Positions 1-6,562 of a DNA stretch of 10,860 nt are shown here, piece by piece (position 1 is the stretch's first letter; each line of letters begins with the position of its first letter). A model generated the notes under the pieces. That model saw only the letters and a list, made by a program, of their open reading frames with translations, had not been told where the DNA came from and made no database searches. The DNA lies in NCBI GenBank assembly GCA_026770595.1, contig MU634664.1, positions 1 through 10,860 of the forward strand. Reading direction: 5' to 3'. A program made the translations under genes and the position numbers. This stretch comes from Ochromonadaceae sp. CCMP2298 (lineage: Eukaryota > Sar > Synurophyceae > Ochromonadales > Ochromonadaceae).

Positions 1-286
1 CTTCACGTACTACATGCTGAACCTCGTGCAGAAGCCTCCGTGCAGGAGAGTCCTCATACCAGAGATCACCATAAGAGGAGGAGCTCGCAAAGGAGCTCGC
101 GGAGGAGCTCGCTGTGTTGAGCTGCGAGGAGAAGGCCGACATCAGCTCGGTCTGCAAGCCACCGAAGGGCAAGAAGCTAAGTCTGACGTGGGGGGGGAGA
201 GCAGTCCGACAACCCCGAGAGAAAATACTGTATACTACATCGAGGATTATTGGAGGTGCTCGTGATTGCAGTTTTCGAACTGCCAT
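1..286 (-). CDS. 5' end of an unrecognised protein gene, cut by the left edge
   Basis: Reading the minus strand from an ATG at 286-284 gives 95 codons with no stop up to the left edge. The frame is also open upstream of the ATG back to a stop near 367. The ATG has a good eukaryotic context, with A at -3 and G at +4. The predicted start, MAVRKLQSRAPPIILDVV, is basic. It is followed by a Ser/Ala-rich stretch (residues about 57-72, partly encoded by a 12-base tandem repeat) and then a charged segment containing YGDLWYEDSPARRLLHEVQ, which looks like the start of a folded part. A second in-frame ATG at 142-140 could be the true start, but its context is weaker. No family is recognised. A plus-strand frame covering about 2-265 is also open and cannot be excluded. 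A basic, Ser-rich N-terminus would fit organelle targeting, but this is inference. Confidence 0.45.
   Translation of the reverse strand, partial: MAVRKLQSRAPPIILDVVYSIFSRGCRTALPPHVRLSFLPFGGLQTELMSAFSSQLNTASSSASSFASSSSYGDLWYEDSPARRLLHEVQHVVRE
80..112. repeat. 12-base tandem repeat, 2.75 copies
   Basis: The unit GGAGCTCGCRRA occurs twice, followed by nine bases of a third copy. In the minus-strand frame of the partial gene it encodes Ala-Ser-Ser-Ser/Phe units, a typical slippage-derived low-complexity stretch. Confidence 0.85.
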
Positions 287-330
287 TTTGTGGCCATGAG
301 GATGGGAATTACGGCGTAGTTGTGATAAGT

Positions 331-359
331 GCCCCGATTCTGCACTGCAGGATCGGGGC
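331..359. repeat. Near-perfect inverted repeat (hairpin) just upstream of the left-edge gene
   Basis: The arms are GCCCCGATTCTGCA (331-344) and TGCAGGATCGGGGC (346-359). They are complementary except for one T/G pair (339 with 351). As RNA this folds into a stem of about 13 bp with a three-base loop. It ends 44 bases upstream of the ATG at 286, so it would lie in the promoter or 5' leader of the minus-strand partial gene. Confidence 0.8.
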
Positions 360-648
360 GTAGTGGGTTATGAATAGTGAAATGGTGTGAGATGATGCTT
401 TGAGAGAGGGGGTAGGGCAGGATGCCCTCCCCAGGAGATGTGGCGTAGGTGGGCAGTAGCTGGTCCAGTATAGAGTAAGCGGTACCCAGCGCAGGGTACA
501 CGGTGCATTGTATGTTGTGCGCTGTAGCCGTGGCCCTAGTGGCTGTGCCTGAGCTGAGCGATTTAATTCGATTACGAAATTAAATACCAATAGCACCCTT
601 CGAAAGCTTACCAATAGCGAAATATGACAATAAAAAACACTGTTCGAA
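360..648. other. Intergenic stretch without a supported gene
   Basis: No frame here has a convincing start together with protein-like composition. One minus-strand frame is open from about 585 down to a stop at 247 but has no ATG at its start, and it overlaps the likely upstream region of the left-edge gene. AT content rises from about 560 onward. I see no RNA gene. Confidence 0.4.
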
Positions 649-940
649 ACATACCACCCACTCCAGCGGAACCTTGTAAAATTCCCAGGGTGCTCCACAT
701 TCTGGCAAATAATTCTGACTCCTGCGTTCTGGTAAATAATCTTAGTAATTAATCCAGTATTACATTCATCCTCCAGCCTACACCGAGTAAAAACATCAGA
801 AACCAAAGACCCTAAGGGCCTTAAAAAAATATCTACACAGAAACATGTAACCCACCCTCAGCGGAGCCGTTGTAAAGTTCTCGGGGTGCTGGTAAACAAT
901 CCTGACTCCTGCATTTTTGTAACTAATCCTGACTTCTGCG
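649..940. repeat. Pair of diverged direct repeats offset by 195 bases
   Basis: The block at about 649-745 is clearly related to the block at about 843-940. Both run through a CCCAC..CAGCGGA motif, then TTGTAAA, then GGGTGCT, then AATNCTGACTCCTGC. Inside them, a unit of roughly 27 bases (TGGYAAAYAATYCTGACTCCTGCR) recurs four or five times in degraded form, ending in ATCTGGAATCTGCG-type copies at about 941-965. The minus-strand frames encode similar peptides containing NAGVRI, which reflects the shared repeat origin and not a gene. The element lies downstream of the stop codon at 980, so it may be partly within that gene's 3' UTR. Confidence 0.75.
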
Positions 941-979
941 ATCTGGAATCTGCGATCTGGATTCTGATGTCTCTGGGCG

Positions 980-2827
980 CTAGTCCCATGAGAAACTCCC
1001 AGTCTGCTGCTGCATATGGATAATGTCTGCGCTCTGCACCTGCTTGATACGTTGCTGGCCACCCTTCTCCACAAAGCTCAACTCGCGCTTAAACGGCATG
1101 GGTGTGTATTTGATCCCACCCCCCTTCCCTTCCCCACCCCTCCCACACACCCCCACGCCGCCCAAATACTTACCCTCTTCCACCACTTCCATATCTTCAA
1201 ACGAATCTACCCCCTCCATATCCTCCATATCCTCGATTTTCTCCATATCCTTGACACGCATCCTCGAGGCGACCTCCCTAACCAGCGCGTCGTCTCCCCA
1301 GCGCGCACTAACCGTGCCCAAGAGCGCCCTCGTGGGGACAGTGTCCCGCATGTACCGAGAGTCCCTAGGGAATATATCTCCAGTGGGGGGGGCTGCCTGC
1401 CCACGTGCGATGCGACTGTCTGTGTACCCACACATGTGCCTGCTGCGCACCACGATTAGCTGTGGCCGGCGCCGCGAGCCCACACTATTGTCCCCTACAG
1501 ACCTCATGTCGGACATATCATCATCAAAATGTGCATCCCACGCATCCGCATCCCCTGCACCCCTCGCACCACCCGCATCTGCACCCCACATACCCCCCTC
1601 ATTCTGGAGCCCCTCCCCCAGCAGCTCTGACAGCGCGTCTGAGCACTGCACGGGCACCGTCTGCGCCCTGCTCGGGGACACCTTCGCCTGCAGGGGGGTG
1701 GCTGGTGAGGAGGGGGAGGAGGGAGAGGAGGGGAAAGAAAGGGGCGGACTGTGGTGTGGGGGCAGGGTGTGCGCTTGCGAGGACGTATGCACCCCTGCTG
1801 CCGAGACCGGGGCTGGGGCTGGGGCTGGGGCTGGGGCTGCGGGAGTTATGGAATGTACGCGACTGAGCCGCGGCGGCCACTGCCCCGACTCAGACATGTG
1901 CGGGGGGGGCGCAGAATCATCAGCCCCAATGACTCGGCGACCAGCAGCTGCAGCAGGGGGTAGCGAAGGCTTCAGAACGCTGTGGGGGGGGGCGTGCGGT
2001 CGCATGGGAGGGGCGCTTGTGTGCGGGAAGGCGCCGAAGGCAGCGGGGGCAACGAAGGAGACGGAGGAGTGGGCCTTAGATCGCACCGACCAGCTAACCT
2101 CCGCCACCACTGCCTCCTTGATCATGCGGCTGACGACACCCTGGTACTCCTCCTGCTGTTTCCTCTCTTGCAGCACCATCCTCTGTCGCCCCTCCCATGC
2201 AGCCGCCTCTGTCACAGCTATTTCTTTCTTCAACTCCCGCAGCTTCCGCCTCGCCTCCTGCTCGTAAGAGTTCGTCCGTAGCAGCGATCCCTTCTTCCCC
2301 TTCTCTTCCTCTCCCATCTCCACGTCGTACGGCTCTTGCACTGGTCCGCTGTCCGTCCCCAATGCCTTCGCCCCCCGCTGGTCGAGCTCCCTATCGTCCA
2401 CGAAACGCCCACGCACGTTCCCAGCCTGCCTGACCTGGTGGAAGGTCACAGAGGTGGCGTGGAAGCAAAACGGGGACTTTGGCTTGGCTGGGACAGGCTC
2501 CTCGGGAACAGGGTCGCGGACAGGGTCGCGGGCAGGGTCAGGGACAGGGTTGGGCACATCATCCCTGTGTGTGCGCTTTGCCTCCCGCAGGGCCTTCGAG
2601 GCGAACCCCTGAAATCTACTCCGCAGAGGCTGCGACGCCACACTCAGCTGCTTGGGCTGCTTGTCAGGCGCCATCGCACTCGTCGGCTGGGTGCCCGTGG
2701 CCACTACGTGCTCGAATACAGGCGACGCTCTAACGACTGAGGGGCTGGAGAACACAACCTTGCCCTCCTCGCTCGGGGATAAGGTACGCACCTCAGACGC
2801 CTCCAGCATGTGCGGCGCAGGGTCCAT
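980..2827 (-). CDS. Low-complexity protein of unknown function, 615 residues
   Basis: The single open frame starts at the ATG at 2827-2825 (G at +4) and ends at a TAG at 982-980. Family unrecognised. Visible parts, in order: residues 92-113, a Pro/Asp/Val repeat (PVPDPARDPVRDPVPEEP); 118-160, a mixed segment with FCFHATSVTFHQV; 185-245, a charged helix likely to form a short coiled coil (QEARRKLRELKKEIAV onward); 255-395, Pro/Ala/Ser-rich disorder with an Ala-Pro run at 329-341 and Ser-Ser-Pro repeats; 415-445, Gly/Asp-rich; 525-552, an acidic Met-rich repeat (EDMEDMEGVDSFEDME); 572-615, a less simple C-terminus. The Ala-Pro, Pro-Asp and Asp-Met-Glu tracts come from tandem DNA repeats. A disordered scaffold or regulator is possible but unproven. 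A canonical splice donor lies at codon 552, so the 3' part of the model is less certain. Codon-phase repeats and absence of stops over 615 codons favour this strand over the long shadow frame on the plus strand. Confidence 0.65.
   Translation of the reverse strand: MDPAPHMLEASEVRTLSPSEEGKVVFSSPSVVRASPVFEHVVATGTQPTSAMAPDKQPKQLSVASQPLRSRFQGFASKALREAKRTHRDDVPNPVPDPARDPVRDPVPEEPVPAKPKSPFCFHATSVTFHQVRQAGNVRGRFVDDRELDQRGAKALGTDSGPVQEPYDVEMGEEEKGKKGSLLRTNSYEQEARRKLRELKKEIAVTEAAAWEGRQRMVLQERKQQEEYQGVVSRMIKEAVVAEVSWSVRSKAHSSVSFVAPAAFGAFPHTSAPPMRPHAPPHSVLKPSLPPAAAAGRRVIGADDSAPPPHMSESGQWPPRLSRVHSITPAAPAPAPAPAPVSAAGVHTSSQAHTLPPHHSPPLSFPSSPSSPSSPATPLQAKVSPSRAQTVPVQCSDALSELLGEGLQNEGGMWGADAGGARGAGDADAWDAHFDDDMSDMRSVGDNSVGSRRRPQLIVVRSRHMCGYTDSRIARGQAAPPTGDIFPRDSRYMRDTVPTRALLGTVSARWGDDALVREVASRMRVKDMEKIEDMEDMEGVDSFEDMEVVEEGKYLGGVGVCGRGGEGKGGGIKYTPMPFKRELSFVEKGGQQRIKQVQSADIIHMQQQTGSFSWD
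1809..1838. repeat. Hexanucleotide repeat, five perfect GGGGCT copies
   Basis: Five uninterrupted GGGGCT units on the plus strand. The minus strand (AGCCCC) encodes the Pro-Ala run at residues about 330-340 of the low-complexity protein. The G-rich plus strand has the form needed for a G-quadruplex. Confidence 0.95.
2511..2558. repeat. Degenerate 12-base tandem repeat, four copies
   Basis: The units GGGTCGCGGACA, GGGTCGCGGGCA, GGGTCAGGGACA and GGGTTGGGCACA lie end to end. On the minus strand they encode the Val-Pro/Asp-Pro repeat at residues about 90-106 of the low-complexity protein. Confidence 0.85.
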
Positions 2828-3276
2828 GTGGAGAGCAGTCGCTGCCTGCTGATCCGTCCCTGCGTTTCTCTTGCTCTCTCTCTATCATAGCTGCGCCAAC
2901 ATGATGCCTATATGAGCTATGGATGAAGAGAGGATTAGTTGAAGAAGAGAGGATTGGATTATGGGAGGGGGATTGAAGATGATTGGGTGAAGGATGCGCG
3001 AACGCAAAGATGGCGTCTTTACTTTGGTTCTGTATACAAACGGCGTCACTTTCTACGAAAGGCTTTTTTGGGGGGTGGGAACCTTGTTCCTGCCTTTTTT
3101 TGTCGCTCTTTTTCTCCCTTCCTTCACTCACCCTGCTCACGTCGGGTTGCACTTATCATTGCGCACATCGGTTGGAGATAGGGATTGGGTTGACGGCTCT
3201 CACTCAACGCTCTTTTCACATCTCTGCAGTGCTGGTCTGATCATTTCTCCTCAGCCTGATTCCAGCACATTTTCCA
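2828..3276. other. Divergent intergenic region
   Basis: This region lies between the minus-strand gene starting at 2827 and the plus-strand frame starting at 3277, so it should hold both promoters. It contains a CT-rich tract at about 2868-2885, AT-richer purine stretches at 2925-2990, T-rich runs at 3064-3120, and a weak 7-base inverted repeat GTGCTGG/CCAGCAC (3229-3235, 3262-3268) ending nine bases before the ATG at 3277. I see no clear TATA box or coding exon. Confidence 0.4.
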
Positions 3277-3738
3277 ATGAGTCAACGTGAACGATACCCC
3301 AGAGCACTCTCGTGCGCCCACATCCCCCCCCGCGTGATCGCCTCCGAGCATCACGTATGTCTGAAGTGTTCTCAGGTGGGGCATCGCGAAATCCAGTGCT
3401 ATGGCTACTACCGTCTGCGCGCCATGAGTGACCTGCGTGTGGAGCTGCTCGTGGACAACCAACAAAGAGATCTGGTCATTCACGCAATCGAGGAGACAAT
3501 CAGACTGGCCATCCGGAATGGATATAGTGGCACGCAGCTGGTGTTCAGCGGTGACCCCACCTCCCTCCAGCTCGACTGGCCGCTCAGCCGTCCACCCGCT
3601 TACCCCAGCCGGGGGGTGTGCTTCCTGGGCCGCTACTATGGCGTTGATGGCTACTGTGAAGAGCCCCACGGAGAGACATTGACAAGAGATATAGACATAG
3701 AGATAGATATAGACAGAGGCAGAGAGATAGAGGAGTGA
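3277..3738 (+). CDS. Possible small CCHC zinc-knuckle protein, 153 residues
   Basis: The frame starts at the ATG at 3277 (A at -3) and stops at 3738. Residues 28-41 read CLKCSQVGHREIQC, an exact C-X2-C-X4-H-X4-C zinc knuckle with the usual Gly before His. Such knuckles bind single-stranded RNA or DNA in nucleic-acid-binding proteins and in retroelement Gag proteins. Residues about 50-130 have ordinary amino-acid composition (for example ELLVDNQQRDLVIHAIEE). The last 20 or so residues (DIDIEIDIDRGREIEE) are encoded by the GACATA-type repeat that starts near 3672, so the C-terminus is either repeat-derived or an artefact of a missed splice site such as GTGAAG near 3656. No other Gag, protease or reverse-transcriptase sequence is present, so a retroelement origin is not supported here. 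Function unknown. Confidence 0.5.
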   Translation: MSQRERYPRALSCAHIPPRVIASEHHVCLKCSQVGHREIQCYGYYRLRAMSDLRVELLVDNQQRDLVIHAIEETIRLAIRNGYSGTQLVFSGDPTSLQLDWPLSRPPAYPSRGVCFLGRYYGVDGYCEEPHGETLTRDIDIEIDIDRGREIEE

Positions 3739-4005
3739 AGACACGGCGACAGAGGCAGAGATACAGATACAGCAGACACAGGGGTAGGAGGCAGAGAGAC
3801 ACGGAGACATGGTGACAGTGCCAGTTTCCAGACAACTTTCCCCCTCAGCTGCAAACAAACGCATAGACATAGAGACATGCAGACATATAGACATAGAGAC
3901 TTGGAGACATAGAGACATGGAGACGTAGTACCGGTACAGATGCAGACGTACAGACATAGAGAAATAGAGACATACATTACACAGAGACAAACATAACAGA
4001 CATAC
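3672..4005. repeat. Degenerate GACATA/AGAGAC purine-rich repeat, about 330 bases
   Basis: The plus strand is built from imperfect six-base units (GACATA, GAGACA, GAGATA) that recur dozens of times, for instance at 3870-3925. The opposite strand is open in more than one frame, but these give only Cys/Leu/Ser/Val low complexity, as expected of a repeat. Confidence 0.9.
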
Positions 4006-4358
4006 ATAATTAAATCAAGACGATTGGAACAAAATAAGTAAAAATGTTTACATTCATCAATTCTATATAGTTCCCAGTCATCTCTCCTCGTACGAGTAAG
4101 ACCGGTGCCTATCCCTGCTGTACCAAATCATGCCTTTTTTGGTACCGGTACCCACGATTTCGCAGCAAAATGCATTTTTTACACGGAAAGGCCGTTTCAT
4201 TTTTGGCGGTAAACGCAACGGCTCTGCCTAAACCCAGGGAGACCACCACGCGTAGCCCTCTGTCTGCCTCTTGAAGTGCGTGCCACGCTGCACTTCGAGA
4301 GGCAGGAAGAGGTTTATCCAGAGGACAATCCGTGCAGGCTGGCATAATCGACGCAACA
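4006..4358. promoter_or_regulatory. Upstream region of the coiled-coil gene, with two perfect palindromes
   Basis: Between the GACATA repeat and the ATG at 4359 there is no supported gene. The region contains a perfect 10-base palindrome CTCGTACGAG (4087-4096), an ACCGGT at 4101-4106, and a perfect 12-base palindrome GGTACCGGTACC (4141-4152), followed by T-rich tracts and the hairpin at 4264-4305. Palindromes of this kind often bind dimeric transcription factors. That role is inferred from position only. Confidence 0.45.
4264..4305. repeat. Near-perfect 16-bp inverted repeat upstream of the coiled-coil gene
   Basis: The arms CTGCCTCTTGAAGTGC (4264-4279) and GCACTTCGAGAGGCAG (4290-4305) pair over 16 positions with a single T/G mismatch (4272 with 4297), which is a wobble pair in a plus-strand transcript. 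The loop is 10 bases. It ends 53 bases before the ATG at 4359, so it is likely in the promoter or 5' leader. Confidence 0.85.
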
Positions 4359-6124
4359 ATGAGGTCGCAGAGATTGCCAGAGAAGAAGATGCAACCGCTC
4401 AGCACGGCGCTGAGGCTGGCAGGGGAGATCAAGATCAAACAAAAGGAGCTCAAGAACCCAGCCACTCTGAAGAACCACACGCAGATTACGGCCCAATTCC
4501 TGTACGAGATGGAGGAGAGGAACGCCGTGCGCAGTCGGTTGGTTTGCCTGCTTGACCAGCAGTTTATAAAGAAGTTCGGTTCGCGACAGCCGCAGTCACA
4601 GCTTAATGCGGACATAAAAGCGCAGTGCAAGGACTTCGTCGCCTCATTCGATGATGTGCGACAAGCAGAGGGCAAGATCGGGCAGCTGGAGGAACAGATC
4701 AGGGCCAGCGTGGCGAAGAAGAAGGAGGAGATAATACGGGCGCGGTCGGCGAGGGAGCGCGCGCGCATTGAAGCGCTGCAGATGCCGGCCCTGGACACTC
4801 TTACCGCCAGAATGGGGTCGGGGCATGGTGCGCGGCCGGGCATGGCGGCGGAGGATGCGAATAAGTGGCCAGTCATCAATGCGATCATGGCGGCCGCGGC
4901 GGAGCAGAAGCAGCAGCTTGCGGACGAGAAGGTGCGCCGTAGCAAGCTGCAGTATCAGCATGAGCTGTCTGACCAGATCGAAAAGAACAAACGTAGCAAG
5001 GATGTCGCCAAGGTGGAGAAGCAGGCAGCGCTGGTGGTGGTGCAGAGACAGCTCACGCAGTATGAGATGGATATAGCAAGTGCGAGGGAGAGCAAGGCGG
5101 TGACACGCCTGCGGGAGACAGAAATGCGAAACCTGCAGGTGGAGGAGCGTAGAAATGTAAAGGAGGCAGAGAGGCAGCAGCGCATCAGAGAGGAGCAGCA
5201 CATGATGGAGCGCGCGAGGCGGTTCGCGGTGGAGGAGGAGGAGGACAAAGCTGTGGACCGGGAGAGGCAGCGAGTGGCGCAGGAGAATCTGAAGAAAGAA
5301 AATGAGACCAACAGAGCGGTGAAGATGGAGATATTCAAAGAGAGACAAGCGTATGAGGTGAAGCTCAACGCGGACTACGAGTAAGTCCCCTCTGCACCAA
5401 CTTGGTTTGATTTAAAGACCTACTCGCACCTCCTGCATCCTGCATCCCGCCCCAGCATCCTGCCCCGCCCCGCCCTTGCTGTATTTACCTTTTTAAACCC
5501 ACCTACACCCCCTCACCTCATCATTACAGGATCAAGCTGGAGCGCGAGGAGAACCAGCGCAATCTCGTGTTCAAGACGCGCATGGACAATCTGGCGAAGT
5601 TCTCCCAGGGGTACGAGCAGCGCGTGGGGGCCCGCATTCAGCAGCAGAAGGCAGATGAAGAGCGACTGGTGATGGAGAACATTGCAGCGTCCGAGCGCGC
5701 AAGGGAGGAGCGCGACAGGGCGGACTTCGATCGGCGCAAGGCAATAGCGAAGCGTAACACAGACTTCAATGTGACCATGATTGAGCGGAAAAGGAAGGAG
5801 AAGGAGGTAGAACGGCTGGACAATGTCAACCGCCGCCAGCGGATGGAGATGGAGCTTGTGGAGGGCAAGCGCAAGGACCAGAGACTGGCGGAGGAGAAGC
5901 GTGTCAGGATGCTGGAGTTACGGAGCAACCTCGATTTGCAGGTTACACAGCGCGAGACAGGGCGCAACGACATGTCCTCCATAGAGGTGACTATCAACCG
6001 CAGCATCGTGAAGAAGATGCAGGAGGATAACGAGCTGATGAACAAGGTGCTCGAGCGCGTGCACCCGGTCTCCTCGCGTTCCACGGGCAACGACACGGGC
6101 AGGAGGAAAAACTCCCTCTTCTAG
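4359..6124 (+). CDS. Long coiled-coil protein, 538 residues, two exons
   Basis: Exon 1 is 4359-5380 and exon 2 is 5530-6124. Joining them at GA|G gives an uninterrupted 538-residue protein. The first in-frame ATG is at 4359, with A at -3. Residues about 1-95 are the least repetitive (containing KNHTQITAQFLYEMEERN and LVCLLDQQFIKKFGS) and may be a small helical head. Residues about 96-140, 175-340 and 345-500 are almost continuous Glu/Arg/Lys/Gln-rich helix, as in trichohyalin/plectin-homology (TPH) type proteins. The coil is broken by a Gly/Pro-containing segment around 143-170. The tail after about 515 is Ser/Thr/Asn-rich (SSRSTGNDTGRRKNSLF). There is no signal peptide or membrane segment, so it is likely cytoplasmic or axonemal. 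TPH-like coils are common in ciliary and flagellar proteins, but I cannot assign a family. A cytoskeletal or flagellar role is a guess from composition. Confidence 0.85.
5381..5529 (+). other. Intron of the coiled-coil gene, 149 bases, phase 2
   Basis: The donor is GA|GTAAGT and the acceptor is CATTACAG|G, preceded by a C/T-rich tract. The continuation in the genomic frame reaches a stop inside the intron, and splicing restores the coiled-coil frame (DYEIKLERE). Confidence 0.93.
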
Positions 6125-6562
6125 GCCAGTCTTTATAGAGTCTTAGGGTCTTTACAGGTTTAATAGGCTTGCCTTGCCAGTGCATATATTTCTATGCTTG
6201 CCAGTTTCGCCACATTCGTTTGACATATATAGTTTTTATAGGTGTACAGAGGGGTTGATAACAAAAAAACATAGATATTTTTGCTGGATTGATAACAAAA
6301 AAATCAACGTAAGATGTGAGCGATGGTCGCTGAATCGATGTACATTTTACAGATTACACAGATAGATGACAGCACCTCCCTAGGGCCCACGGCCACACCC
6401 GACGGGAACAAATGGAGCAGGTCGCTGGAACTTAGAGAACCAGGGGACTAGGGGAATAAGGGCCTTGTGGCTAATGGCATATGTGCAGGCCGGAGAAACA
6501 CAAAGCAGGACCGAGTCTGAGCAGCCAAGCAGCCCTTAAGCTCCGGAACCCAGCCGAGCAGT
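6125..6562. other. Shared 3' region of two convergent genes
   Basis: The coiled-coil gene (plus) and the UBX gene (minus) end facing each other 438 bases apart. The sequence is AT-richer than the coding parts. It contains a 15-base direct repeat TTGATAACAAAAAAA at 6255-6269 and 6289-6303. No gene or canonical AATAAA site is clear. Confidence 0.5.

Noticed and set aside
649-940. The repeated NAGVRI peptides as a duplicated coding domain
   Set aside because: The frames lack proper starts and the similarity covers DNA outside any single frame, so it is a DNA repeat.
1023-2267. A 414-codon plus-strand open frame
   Set aside because: It is the antisense shadow of the minus-strand low-complexity gene. 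Its length comes from GC-rich repeats, and its protein is Ser/Pro/Gly-rich without any domain.
3360-3401. CCHC motif as evidence of a Ty1/copia or gypsy retroelement
   Set aside because: No protease, integrase, reverse transcriptase, primer site or long terminal repeats are visible nearby, and single knuckles are common in cellular proteins.
3241-3990. Minus-strand frames rich in Cys, Leu, Ser and Val that could be read as a membrane protein
   Set aside because: They are translations of the GACATA/AGAGAC repeat on the opposite strand, and several frames give the same kind of peptide.
4332-4358. An upstream GTG as start of the coiled-coil protein
   Set aside because: This is a eukaryotic gene, and the ATG at 4359 in the same frame has a good context. 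A GTG start has no support.
4109-4945. A 278-codon minus-strand frame with hydrophobic stretches
   Set aside because: It is antisense to exon 1 of the coiled-coil gene. Its Cys/Ser/Ala-rich composition is what Glu/Lys/Arg codons give on the reverse strand.
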